DNA from: a bacterium
GTDB lineage: Bacteria; Armatimonadota; Fimbriimonadia; Fimbriimonadales; Fimbriimonadaceae
Assembly (NCBI GenBank): GCA_027485645.1
Contig: JAIXQR010000007.1
Coordinates: forward strand, 851,951-915,950
DNA: 64,000 nucleotides
Reading direction: 5' to 3'
Under the pieces are notes generated by a model. It saw nothing but the letters and a program-made list of their open reading frames with translations. It made no database searches and was not told the DNA's origin. This document shows, in pieces, positions 41,987 to 52,308 of this stretch (position 1 is its first letter; every line of letters starts with the position of its first letter). The translations under genes were made by a program, and so were the position numbers.

Positions 41987-42866
41987 ATGGGGGCTTGATC
42001 TTGGCGGCACGAAAATTGCCGGAACTGTGCTGCGAGATGGAGATACCGGGAACGCCCTCAAGCGGCGCGTCCCTACGCTTCGAGACCAAGGGTATGACCA
42101 GATTGTTGCCCAAGTCGGGGCGCTGTTACTGGAGCTCGAGCAAGCTAGCGGCGAAGCTCGACCACCACGCATCGGGATCGGAACTCCCGGCACCACGGAT
42201 CCTGCTACCGGACTCCTGAAGAATTCCAACACCACCGTTTTGAACGGACGGCCGTTCATTGCCGACCTCTCCGCGGCCCACGGCGTGCAGTTCGTTGCGG
42301 CTAATGACGCTAACTGCTTCGCCCTTGCCGAAGCCACATTGGGTGCGGCCAAGGGGTACGAAACCGTGTTTGGAATCATTCTCGGAACGGGAGTTGGCGG
42401 TGGGCTCGTGGTTAACGGACGGGTGCTGAATGGCGCGCACGGCATCGCGGGCGAGTGGGGTCACAATCCCCTAGAGCCGGGTGGGTACCACGGTTACTCA
42501 GGTCATCGAGGGGTTGTGGAATCCGTTCTCAGCGGGCCCGCCTTGGAGCGCTTCTACTCTGATTGCCGAGGAGAACACGCCGGGCTGGCCGACATCGCTA
42601 AACGCGCAACGGAGAACGACCTGGCCGCGATTCAAACAATACGGCGACTGGTCGAATACTTCGGAATTGCGGTAGCAAACGTCATCAACATCTTCGATCC
42701 CCACGCGATCGTCATCGGTGGTGGCGTCGGGAATCTGGACGTTTTGTATTCAACTGGCCCGTCTGAGGTCGCTAAACGCGTGTTCAACCCCGCTTTCTCA
42801 ACTCCAATCTTGCGGCCAACTCTCGGCGACGACGCGGGAGTGTTTGGCGCCGCGATGTTGGTCTAA
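41976..42866 (+). CDS. ROK family sugar kinase-like protein without the zinc motif
   Basis: A 296-residue ROK (repressor/ORF/kinase) protein: ATP-binding LDLGGTKIAGTVL, sugar-site AANDANCFALAEATLG, GTGVGGGLVVNG, then the adenosine motif GGGVGNLDV. The structural zinc motif CxCGxxGCxE normally found after GHNPL is here GYSGHRGVVE, so all three Cys are replaced. The catalytic Asp in NDAN remains, so kinase activity is plausible; the sugar is unknown. The start is in the 3' end of the SPFH gene with GAGGAG about 10 nt before it. The two genes form a coupled pair. Confidence 0.85.
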   Translation: MSTKWGLDLGGTKIAGTVLRDGDTGNALKRRVPTLRDQGYDQIVAQVGALLLELEQASGEARPPRIGIGTPGTTDPATGLLKNSNTTVLNGRPFIADLSAAHGVQFVAANDANCFALAEATLGAAKGYETVFGIILGTGVGGGLVVNGRVLNGAHGIAGEWGHNPLEPGGYHGYSGHRGVVESVLSGPALERFYSDCRGEHAGLADIAKRATENDLAAIQTIRRLVEYFGIAVANVINIFDPHAIVIGGGVGNLDVLYSTGPSEVAKRVFNPAFSTPILRPTLGDDAGVFGAAMLV

Positions 42867-42875
42867 CTCAGGCAC

Positions 42876-42915
42876 AAAAAACTCCCGATCCCGGCCCAAA
42901 GGCAGAGATCGGGAG
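42876..42915 (-). terminator. Terminator of the minus-strand secreted-protein gene
   Basis: CTCCCGATC pairs with GATCGGGAG around a 16-nt loop; on the minus strand it is followed by TTTTTT. It lies 10-49 bp after the stop of the gene at 42925, whose transcript it should end. Confidence 0.7.
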
Positions 42916-42924
42916 CGTAAACGG

Positions 42925-43530
42925 TTAAGGGGTTGTGTAAACGTACGTGATAACGAACGACGTCAATCCGCTTCCGTTAGCTTCGATGTCTGGCCAAGTT
43001 CGGGTCGGCGTTCGGTACCAGCGGAATTCCACCTGAGCGCCGGCGTTTGCCACCAAGTTCACATTGCCCGCTCCGGTGACGGCAGCTAGCAAAGTTGGAT
43101 CAGCGAGGGTAACCGCTGCAGCCTGAGTTGCCGAGAACGGAATGCTTCCACCGGAAGTTCCGGTCCAATCAAAGGTGCCGTCGAAAGCCGAAAGAGATAC
43201 TTCGCGTCCCTTGGTCGTCGCGCCGACAAACATCAAATAGTAAAGATTGCCTGCACCAAGATCGACCGCAAGGTTTGCGCCCGGTCGGAAGCTGGCTCGG
43301 CCGATGCCTGGCTGATCCGAGCGGTTCTCATATCGAAGGTTCGCCGTAACTCGGTAGTAGCCGCGAATGCGAATCTGCTGAAGCGTTGCGCCAGGTCGGT
43401 TGAACCGAGGAACTTGGGCGGATTGAACCGTACCGTCAATATCCAAGTTCACGTTAACATAGTGAGATTCCATTTGCGCAGACGCAGCGGAAGCTAAAAC
43501 CAAAACACCAATAGCGAGTGAAGCACGCAT
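42925..43530 (-). CDS. Secreted beta-rich protein, possibly choice-of-anchor E type
   Basis: A 201-residue exported protein. The signal peptide is MRASLAIGVLVLASAASAQ. The mature chain is all-beta in appearance, with VTANLRYENRSDQPGIGR, the LAVDLGAGNLYYLMF strand pair, and a C-terminal TSFVITYVYTT strand typical of this kind of surface module; a match to the choice-of-anchor E family is suspected but unproved. No anchor or catalytic motif is seen. A complete promoter (TTGTCA-17-TAAGCT) ends 6 nt before the ATG. Confidence 0.6.
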   Translation of the reverse strand: MRASLAIGVLVLASAASAQMESHYVNVNLDIDGTVQSAQVPRFNRPGATLQQIRIRGYYRVTANLRYENRSDQPGIGRASFRPGANLAVDLGAGNLYYLMFVGATTKGREVSLSAFDGTFDWTGTSGGSIPFSATQAAAVTLADPTLLAAVTGAGNVNLVANAGAQVEFRWYRTPTRTWPDIEANGSGLTSFVITYVYTTP

Positions 43531-43536
43531 CTGCTT

Positions 43537-43565
43537 AGCTTACGCTCTTTGAATATTTTTGACAA
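43537..43565 (-). promoter_or_regulatory. Complete leaderless-type promoter of the secreted beta-rich protein
   Basis: Minus strand: TTGTCA (-35), 17-nt spacer, TAAGCT (-10), then 6 nt to the ATG at 43530. Confidence 0.6.
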
Positions 43566-43599
43566 CACTATTTCAATTTCGTTCACGCAAAGACGAGAC

Positions 43600-43641
43600 A
43601 CAAGAACGCCCTCGACCAGAATGAAGTCTGATCGAGGGCGC
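43600..43641 (-). terminator. Hairpin after the PhyH-like gene
   Basis: GCGCCCTCGATC pairs with a nearly perfect complement GGTCGAGGGCG across an AGACTTCATTCT loop; on the minus strand it is followed by a weak T-rich tract (TTCTTGTGTC). It is just after the stop at 43648. Confidence 0.5.
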
Positions 43642-43647
43642 TGTAAC

Positions 43648-44505
43648 TTAGCAGGAACTGTTGTGTCGGTCTTCGCCAAAGATGGCGAAACGCTCTTCTG
43701 TCGAAATCCGAGGGGTTCCCTTCTTTACGTAATGGAACTGAAGCGCCCATCGGCGGCGATCGGATCGGTTGCTCGGCGTTCCGTGAGGAGTGAGGCCGTC
43801 AAAAATGAGTGCGCCTCCTGCAGGCAACGGTGCAGCTGCGGCAGCATTCTTTTCCAGGACTTGCGAGTCACAGATCTGCCAATCTCGCCGGTTGAAGTGC
43901 GCGATCGGCCCGGCTTTGTGTCCACCCAAAAGGAAGTGCATGCAACCATTTTCGGGCACCGCTTCATCGAGCGCGATCCAAACTCCCACAACTGGCGTTC
44001 CTTCTGGAAGATTAAAGTAAGCGTGATCTTGGTGCCATGGCTTTTCTCGACCAATTCCAGCTGGCTTCAACAGTGCCATGTCTTGGAACATCTCTGGCTC
44101 ACCACCTAAAAGGTCGCTAACGATCTCCATCAGATCCGGACGATACATGATCTCCTGAATCCGCTCATCACAATGGGCAAAGATCATGAACTTCCGCAGG
44201 TAGTTCAGTCGCTCTTCTGCTGGCATGTCATCCACCAAGCCCTTCGCCGCGTTCTCGAACTGAAGCTGCACATCACTCGGCAGGTCCGTTCTGACAACGA
44301 GCGAGCGAAAAGCGTCGCCAATCGATTGAATTTCTTCCGGGGAAAGTACGTTTGCGAAGCTAACAACCCCGAGCGCATCGTATTGCTCTCGGAGCGCTGG
44401 ACCGTACTCGCTCAAAGCACCGACAGGTTCAAGGGTCGTTTGAACGTTGTACAGATCTTCCGAATAAGGCTGGTCTTCGAGCTGATCAAAAGGAATAGTC
44501 GCCAT
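43648..44505 (-). CDS. Phytanoyl-CoA dioxygenase (PhyH) family protein
   Basis: A 285-residue Fe(II)/2-oxoglutarate-dependent oxygenase of the PhyH family. The iron ligands are recognisable: the HxD pair in KPWHQDHAYFNLPEG and the distal His in DGLTPHGTPSNRSDRRR, with the Arg of the same motif binding 2-oxoglutarate. GVWIALDEAVPENGCMHFL is the conserved middle strand. The family hydroxylates acyl-CoA, small molecules and modified lipids; the substrate here is unknown. An AGGAGA ribosome site precedes the ATG at 44505. It is separated from the rRNA region by decayed 5S sequence. Confidence 0.85.
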   Translation of the reverse strand: MATIPFDQLEDQPYSEDLYNVQTTLEPVGALSEYGPALREQYDALGVVSFANVLSPEEIQSIGDAFRSLVVRTDLPSDVQLQFENAAKGLVDDMPAEERLNYLRKFMIFAHCDERIQEIMYRPDLMEIVSDLLGGEPEMFQDMALLKPAGIGREKPWHQDHAYFNLPEGTPVVGVWIALDEAVPENGCMHFLLGGHKAGPIAHFNRRDWQICDSQVLEKNAAAAAPLPAGGALIFDGLTPHGTPSNRSDRRRWALQFHYVKKGTPRISTEERFAIFGEDRHNSSC

Positions 44506-44876
44506 TGGTTCTCCTGACTCTAATATACCGATAAATCATGCATGGATCAAGGGTGGGGATCTCACGCCTGAGGCTGAGTCACCGTCCATTTTACGATGAG
44601 CTCTCGCAAATTGAAAGGCGAAATCGATTGTATAGATGGAACTCAGGGCACCTATTCTTGCCAGAGCTTTAACTGCCCGGAAAGCAGCGGGTGCTTCCTG
44701 GCTGAAATTTGAAGGGCCAGACAGATAAAAGGCCCCAACCGAAGTTGGGGCCCTTAGACAATCTTAACCGGGCGACGCCCTTATTTGGCAAGAGACTAAT
44801 CCCTACCAAGTTCCACCCTGATGAATCTGACGCTGGGACGCCTAATTGCTGAAAAGGACTGCCACTGAACCGTCGA
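44506..44876 (-). pseudogene. Decayed 5S rRNA and terminator remnants
   Basis: No protein gene. Within this 371-bp gap, 44729-44754 matches the rRNA terminator (GGCCCCAACCGAAGTTGGGG). Next to it (44766-44812) lies a diverged copy of the 3' half of 5S rRNA (AACCGGGCGACGC, then TTTGGCAAGAGACTA). A second stretch at 44661-44704 resembles the 5' half (AGCTTTAACTGC, GGTGCTTCCTGG). The copies are incomplete and unlikely to make functional RNA. Confidence 0.6.
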
Positions 44877-45728
44877 TTACTGCCAGGAACTTAGGAAGAA
44901 GGTCTTACGATACTTCTTGTGTCGCATTGTTTCTTCGACCGCAATGGGACGATCTCGCTCAACGAGCCCAATGTAATTTGTCAGGTCATAAATCGAACCA
45001 TCGGCAGTTTTACTTAGCAGCGGAGATGGCTTACTCTTGAGCAGTTTATGGTAGAGCTTCTTTGCCTTGCGAACATCGCCGTTGGAGGCAGTGGTAGATG
45101 CATACTCCAGTAGCGCACTCGGGTCTAGGGTTCCGCGCCGAAGCGCTTCTGTCCCGACAAGGTGCATTGTATCACGATCGTATTGCCGGCCAAAGTGGAC
45201 GGCGACCGCCAAGAGTCGGTCCGCGACCGAAGGTGAAGGATTGATCGCGTCTTTACCTTCCGCAGATGATTCGAACGACGGCAGTGCTTGGATTTTCTGC
45301 AACGCAACTTTTAGATCAGATTTTCTGCGACCCTTTACGAGTAGCGCTACCCGAAGATCGGACGCTTGTTCCGGACTGATTTCGTTCTGTCCAAGTTTAG
45401 AAAGCACTCGAAGCCCTTCATCGATTTTGCCCTCGGCAAGCAGGCAACGAACCCGCTGTCTACCCAGGTTCCCGAACCCTTCCGCTTCGAGTTCCTCGAA
45501 ATGAGTCCGAGCAGACTTGTAATCACCCTTCACCAAATAGGCAAAAGCCGGACGAAGCTTCACTTCCCGACGCTTTGCTTCTTCAATAGCCTTCTCGATC
45601 TGGACTTTCGAGTCGGTTTTACCAACAGACTTCGACATGGCAACAGAAATGCATCCGCCCAGCCCGAAAACGGAGCAAGCAACACCAACTGCAAGTAGAC
45701 ACTTTGGGGAAAACATCATGAGATTCAT
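44877..45728 (-). CDS. TPR-like lipoprotein
   Basis: A 283-residue lipoprotein. The signal has lipobox VFGLGGC. The mature chain is largely helical with tetratricopeptide-like helix pairs (FAYLVKGDYKSARTHFEELE, RCLLAEGKIDEGLRVLSKLG, LLVKGRRKSDLKVALQKIQ). TPR lipoproteins act as protein-interaction scaffolds of the envelope; no partner is known. Both flanks are decayed 5S sequence, so the gene may be an insertion into an old rRNA tail. No ribosome site is obvious before the ATG. Confidence 0.6.
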   Translation of the reverse strand: MNLMMFSPKCLLAVGVACSVFGLGGCISVAMSKSVGKTDSKVQIEKAIEEAKRREVKLRPAFAYLVKGDYKSARTHFEELEAEGFGNLGRQRVRCLLAEGKIDEGLRVLSKLGQNEISPEQASDLRVALLVKGRRKSDLKVALQKIQALPSFESSAEGKDAINPSPSVADRLLAVAVHFGRQYDRDTMHLVGTEALRRGTLDPSALLEYASTTASNGDVRKAKKLYHKLLKSKPSPLLSKTADGSIYDLTNYIGLVERDRPIAVEETMRHKKYRKTFFLSSWQ

Positions 45729-45949
45729 AACTCGTGCTAGAAATGTAGCAATACCTTGTCCTCATACTCTATCACAAGTGCAAAATGAATCGGTACTTTT
45801 TTGCTATTCGCTGAGCCATCGCGCGGTTGGAAGCGCACAATCCTGTCCAGGTGAACTGCAACACCCGAATCTCAACCGGCTTGGCTCCGGCTGAATGTAT
45901 GGCAAGAGGTTCCTCTGGCCCTCCATCGACCTGAAACACTCAACATTCA

Positions 45950-46020
45950 GAATCGCGACCGCTGCCAAAAATCCGACCCTGTGGGATCGGAACAGGTGTT
46001 TCCTTCACGCCCAAGTCCAA
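45950..46020 (-). pseudogene. 5S rRNA fragment (5' half), degenerate
   Basis: Contains a stretch close to the 5S 5' half (CTGTGGGATCGGAACAGG, then TGTTTCCTT) with the same short insertion (AAATCCGACC) seen in the next copy. No 3' half is attached. Confidence 0.6.
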
Positions 46021-46208
46021 TGTCCGGGCACAAAAAAAAACCCCAACCGAAGTTGGGGCCTTTTAATAATTTTAACCGGGCGACGCGCTTATCTGGCAAG
46101 AGACTACTCTCTAACTACTTCCGCCCCAATCAATCCGCCGCCAAGAAGCTTAACTGCTGCCCAAAATCCGACCCTGTGGGATGGGAACAGGTGTTTCCTG
46201 GTCACGGA
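46021..46208 (-). pseudogene. Second 5S rRNA-plus-terminator copy, interrupted by insertions
   Basis: 46030-46125 is identical to 46270-46365 (terminator, AT-rich tail and 5S 3' half), giving a 240-bp tandem period. The 5' half is disrupted by insertions near 46126 and 46160, so the RNA is probably non-functional. It lies downstream of the intact 5S on the same strand. Confidence 0.75.
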
Positions 46209-46260
46209 TCAAACCGAGCTAAGCCAAGTCAAGCCGACCCAAAATTCCAAAGTCTGGGCA

Positions 46261-46298
46261 CAAAAAAAGACCCCAACCGAAGTTGGGGCCTTTTAATA
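46261..46298 (-). terminator. rRNA operon terminator
   Basis: Minus strand: GGCCCCAACTTCGGTTGGGG hairpin followed by TCTTTTTTT. It begins 8 bp after the end of 5S rRNA. Confidence 0.85.
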
Positions 46299-46305
46299 AT
46301 TTTAA

Positions 46306-46421
46306 CCGGGCGACGCGCTTATCTGGCAAGAGACTACTCTCTAACTACTTCCGCCGCTGAGAAGCTTAACTGCTGTGTTCGGGATGGGAACAGGTGTTTC
46401 CTTCTCGCTATGATCACCCGG
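46306..46421 (-). rRNA. rrf: 5S ribosomal RNA
   Basis: 116 nt. The terminal helix pairs CCGGGTGA with TCGCCCGG. The conserved core GGAAACACCTGTTCCCATCC, CCGAACACAGCAGTTAAGC, then GCCGATGG-like GCCAGATAAGCGCGTC is intact. It lies about 80 bp downstream of 23S rRNA. Confidence 0.95.
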
Positions 46422-46447
46422 AAACCGTCTAGCGCTAAAAGCGCTTA

Positions 46448-46494
46448 GACAGTTGCACATGATCTTTCCGTTGCGTCATTTGATCACTCGTGAG
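46448..46494 (-). other. 3' arm of the 23S rRNA processing stem
   Basis: Base-pairs with 49442-49490 across the 23S gene (GACAGTTGCA...ACTCGTGAG against its complement), forming a long helix with few mismatches like those cut by RNase III in pre-rRNA. Confidence 0.65.
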
Positions 46495-46498
46495 GCTT

Positions 46499-49432
<2,934 letters not shown>

Positions 49433-49441
49433 CTACAAATT

Positions 49442-49490
49442 CTCACGAGTGCTCAAATGATGCTTTCGGAAAGATCGCTATGCAACTGTC
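49442..49490 (-). other. 5' arm of the 23S rRNA processing stem
   Basis: Pairs with 46448-46494 as described there. Just upstream on the minus strand, GAGCCCTTTGACA (49486-49498) resembles the boxA antitermination element. Confidence 0.65.
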
Positions 49491-49916
49491 AAAGGGCTCT
49501 TTTCGCCTCAACCGCTTTGTCTTTCGACTCGTCGCTTGAGTTGGTTATGATACCGAAACCAGTTCCTGATGTCAAGAGTTCGTTAAAAAATTCTCTAAAA
49601 AGTCCAAAACAGCCCCAAAACAAGCCGAAAACGCCCAAAAACAGCCTCTGAAGAGCCGCTTCAGCCCTTTTGAACCCCTAAAAAGAAATTCGAGAATTCT
49701 TCCGGCACCCCCCGCCGTTCCACTCAACCCGAGACCATCCACAAAGGAACAACCCCAAAGACCAGAACTTCCCTGTGCAAGGACGTCCGCTAATTCCCTG
49801 TGGTGGGCCGTTCAACACCTAACCGTTGTGAGCGACGCCAAATTCTGTGATTCCACTGAGCGGCTCTAAAGTCGCCGATCACGCCGGGCAGCGGCAAATC
49901 GCCCGACCGGACCTGT
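49491..49916. other. rRNA promoter region and gene-free upstream stretch
   Basis: A 426-bp region with no gene. It contains the rrn promoter (49547-49575) and an A/T-rich upstream element with poly-A blocks (49577-49640); the rest (49640-49916) shows nothing recognised. Confidence 0.55.
49547..49575 (-). promoter_or_regulatory. rRNA (23S-5S) promoter
   Basis: Minus strand: TTGACA, a 17-nt spacer, TATCAT, with A/T-rich tracts upstream resembling an UP element. Transcription would begin near 49540, about 110 nt before 23S, so 23S-5S has its own promoter without 16S. Confidence 0.8.
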
Positions 49917-50309
49917 CTATCGTGCCGTTGCCGGTAGTCGCCGAGAGATCAACTCAACCCCTTCCATTAAGCACGCCGCACAGAACCCGCTGATCACATC
50001 CCACTGCCAGTTCTGCCAGAGCACAATTTCCGCCATGTCGGGATAGACGGTGAAAACGATCAGCGCCCACATCCCCGGCACAGCCAGCAAGATCAACACC
50101 GAGTAGGGCACAGCGCGATTCGGGTGTCGCAACCAGGAAAATACGGCCCAATACAGGAAGAACCCGATCGCTGCAGGTATCAGCGACTGCCAAAGAAGCT
50201 GCCCAAAAAACTCTGGAGCTTTTGATCGGACCAACGACCAAGCGCCGACCCCGACCGAAATCGACCAACGGAAGAATGCAAAGAGCGCCGAACGTGTCAG
50301 TACATTCAT
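49917..50309 (-). CDS. Small four-helix membrane protein paired with prepilin
   Basis: A 130-residue protein with about four membrane helices (SVGVGAWSLV region; FGQLLWQSLIPAAIGFFLYWAV; SVLILLAVPGMWALIVF; WQWDVISGFCAACLMEGVE). It overlaps the upstream prepilin gene by 4 bp. Its counterpart at 30067 has the same size, number of helices and position after a prepilin, though direct similarity is weak. No known domain is seen. The pairing, rather than sequence, is the only functional hint. Confidence 0.5.
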   Translation of the reverse strand: MNVLTRSALFAFFRWSISVGVGAWSLVRSKAPEFFGQLLWQSLIPAAIGFFLYWAVFSWLRHPNRAVPYSVLILLAVPGMWALIVFTVYPDMAEIVLWQNWQWDVISGFCAACLMEGVELISRRLPATAR

Positions 50310-51013
50310 TCAGGGTCCTTCATGTCCTCGGCGCGCTCTTCATCGTTGTAGTCGATGAAGAGCCAAACCGGGCTGGTTGCCGGAAAGCCGTTGTAGTCCG
50401 CAATCACCGGCCGACGAAACACTACCGAGCCGTCATTCAAAAGTCTCAGGTACGTGCCTTCGGAAAATGTCAGTTTCCCACGGCGAAGCGGAAGCCGCGA
50501 AGCCATGACTGCCCAGCCGAAGTTCTGTCCTCGCGAAGGCTTATACGGATTGACCTCGTAGTGGTAACCGAATGTTGCCCGCGTAAGTATCGAGCATCGG
50601 AAAGGCAACCGCCCTTCAGCGATAGTAGTCCCGAGGTTCATCCGATCAAACACCTCGTTCGCTTTTCCTTCGCGGACCGGATCCGCTGGGGAAGCGGCAA
50701 GCCCAACTGGGAAATGTCCGGTATCCACCAATGCCTTGACGGAATAGACTTCCTTGCCGGTGGACTCTTGGTACAAATGCTGCGCCAAACCAAGCTGCCG
50801 CAGCGTGTTGATCTCGACCGTCGTATTCGCCCGATCCCGAGCACTACTCATGGCGGAAAACGTGAACGCCGCTATCACCGCGACAATTGCGATCACCACC
50901 AAGATCTCAACCAAGGTGAAACCCTGGGGCTTCCGAAAGTTCCGGTTGCCAGAGAATGGGCCGGCAGGAACTTTTCCGCGCACGATATCTCGTCCGACTA
51001 TCGCGCCCTCCAA
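50306..51013 (-). CDS. Prepilin-like protein (second copy of the module)
   Basis: A 235-residue protein with a class III pilin signal after a 30-residue leader: GFTLVEILVVIAIVAVIAAFTF, cleavage expected before Phe (after Gly30). A shorter leader may start at an internal GTG about 12 codons in. The later part (LRQLGLAQHLYQESTG; DGSVVFRRPVIADY; FPATSPVWLFIDYND) aligns with the prepilin at 29447. It is followed by the four-helix membrane gene. No other pilus assembly genes are nearby. Confidence 0.75.
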   Translation of the reverse strand: MEGAIVGRDIVRGKVPAGPFSGNRNFRKPQGFTLVEILVVIAIVAVIAAFTFSAMSSARDRANTTVEINTLRQLGLAQHLYQESTGKEVYSVKALVDTGHFPVGLAASPADPVREGKANEVFDRMNLGTTIAEGRLPFRCSILTRATFGYHYEVNPYKPSRGQNFGWAVMASRLPLRRGKLTFSEGTYLRLLNDGSVVFRRPVIADYNGFPATSPVWLFIDYNDEERAEDMKDPE

Positions 51014-51100
51014 ACCGCAAACCTGCGACTCTTCACATGAACATGTTAACGCAAGTCTTGAATTTACCTACAGGCAAATTTACGAGTTCTCACCCTAGTC

Positions 51101-51577
51101 TCAATGCATCGCGCGGTCGCCCAGCAGCAGCTGGATAAACCCGATCTGACCCAAGTGATAAGTCATGTTCCAAGCCGGCAAACCGAGCACGTCCGCCAAG
51201 TTCATCCGCATCCCGCCGCCGAAAGGCATCACCACCTCGTCCATCAGCCGCTCATCCGGAAAGTTCGCGACGATCCCGCACCACTCCGCAACCTGCACCC
51301 GCGCCTGCTCCACGCAGTCCTCCACCGTCGCCAGCCGCGCGCTGGCCTCACGCATCGCCAAACGGTCGTGGTCGGTAAAGCTGGGCACTTCCCCGTTCAG
51401 CGCAATCAGCTTCAGCCAATCAATCGCCACCGCCAACTCCCGCATTTGGTCCAGCACGCTCCGTGCCGCGCCGCCAGGAGACCAATCCCGCTTATCTTCT
51501 GAAACAGCAAGCGCCGAACGACATACGTCGTCCAGCGCCTTCTGGGTCTGTCGAACCAGCTGATCTTGATATCGCAT
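51101..51577 (-). CDS. DinB-like putative metal-dependent hydrolase
   Basis: A 158-residue four-helix-bundle protein of the DinB/YfiT superfamily. It carries the late HLGQIGFIQLLLG motif (family usual HxxxHxGQ), a central SFTDHDRLAMREASARL helix, and an aromatic-rich helix (WNMTYHLGQ). DinB-family members bind a divalent metal through conserved His residues and act as thiol-S-transferases or hydrolases; the substrate here is unknown. It lies 7 bp downstream of the transaldolase-like gene on the same strand. Confidence 0.75.
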   Translation of the reverse strand: MRYQDQLVRQTQKALDDVCRSALAVSEDKRDWSPGGAARSVLDQMRELAVAIDWLKLIALNGEVPSFTDHDRLAMREASARLATVEDCVEQARVQVAEWCGIVANFPDERLMDEVVMPFGGGMRMNLADVLGLPAWNMTYHLGQIGFIQLLLGDRAMH

Positions 51578-51583
51578 AGAGCC

Positions 51584-52243
51584 TTATTCGAGGATGTGCA
51601 AGCCCGCCGCGTTCCAGTCCGCAAGGAATCGCTGCAAACCAGAATCGGTCAGAGGATGCTTGAACAGCATCTCAATCACCTTGAACGGCATCGTCGCGAC
51701 GTGCGCCCCAGCGCGAACGCTGTCGAGAACGTGCAGCGGATGTCGAACGCTGGCCACCAACACTTCACTATCGAAACCGTAAGTCTCAACCATCGAGACC
51801 GTGTCTCGAACCGCGTCCATTCCTTCCAAGGTCAAATCGTCAACGCGACCCACGAAGTTGGAAATGTAAGTCGCGCCCGCCTTTGCCGCCAAAAGCGCCT
51901 GCCCAACCGTGAACACCAAAGTGACGTTCGTCTTAATGTCCCGTCGAGTCAATTCCGATACCAACCGGATCCCCGGCTCGATCAGCGGAACCTTAACCAC
52001 CACATTCGGCGCGAAGCTGCTCACGTAGAGCGCTTCCTTCAGCATCGTGTCGTAGTCCGTAGCCACCACTTCTGCGCTGATGTCGCCTTCCGGCAAGATC
52101 TTGCAAATTTCCTGGACCGTTTCCTTGAAGCCGCGCCCGCTCTTTGCAATCAGGGTCGGATTCGTGGTTACACCATCGATAATTCCAAGTTCCGCCGCCT
52201 TCTCGACTTCCTTCACATCACCGGTATCAACAAATAACTTCAC
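51584..52243 (-). CDS. fsa: Transaldolase-like / fructose-6-phosphate aldolase (TalC type)
   Basis: A 219-residue small transaldolase-family enzyme, the size of Fsa/TalC. MKLFVDTGDVKEVEKAAELG, IIDGVTTNPTLIAKSG, VVVKVPLIE (Schiff-base Lys84), NVTLVFTVGQALLAAKAGAT and YISNFVGRVDD are diagnostic. It forms a Schiff base to interconvert sugar phosphates; the exact specificity (transaldolase or F6P aldolase) cannot be settled from the sequence. The start is GTG at 52243, with TAGAAT 6 nt before it on the minus strand (leaderless). mnmE is divergent. Confidence 0.9.
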   Translation of the reverse strand: MKLFVDTGDVKEVEKAAELGIIDGVTTNPTLIAKSGRGFKETVQEICKILPEGDISAEVVATDYDTMLKEALYVSSFAPNVVVKVPLIEPGIRLVSELTRRDIKTNVTLVFTVGQALLAAKAGATYISNFVGRVDDLTLEGMDAVRDTVSMVETYGFDSEVLVASVRHPLHVLDSVRAGAHVATMPFKVIEMLFKHPLTDSGLQRFLADWNAAGLHILE

Positions 52244-52249
52244 AACCGC

Positions 52250-52255
52250 ATTCTA
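52250..52255 (-). promoter_or_regulatory. -10 box of a leaderless promoter for the transaldolase-like gene
   Basis: TAGAAT on the minus strand, 6 nt before the GTG at 52243. Confidence 0.45.
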
Positions 52256-52292
52256 CTTTCGACACGTACCCAAGCCGCAACCGGGACCAACC

Positions 52293-52298
52293 TATACT
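52293..52298 (+). promoter_or_regulatory. -10 box ahead of mnmE
   Basis: TATACT, 10 nt before the ATG at 52309, with no ribosome site. Confidence 0.45.
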
Positions 52299-52308
52299 AA
52301 CCGTTCGA

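Noticed and set aside
46021..46421. Possible CRISPR-like repetition
   Set aside because: The repeat is a 5S plus terminator duplication with a 240-bp period, not short direct repeats with spacers.
45895..46448. Plus-strand open frames over the 5S array
   Set aside because: They cover 5S copies and terminators; the repeats explain them better.
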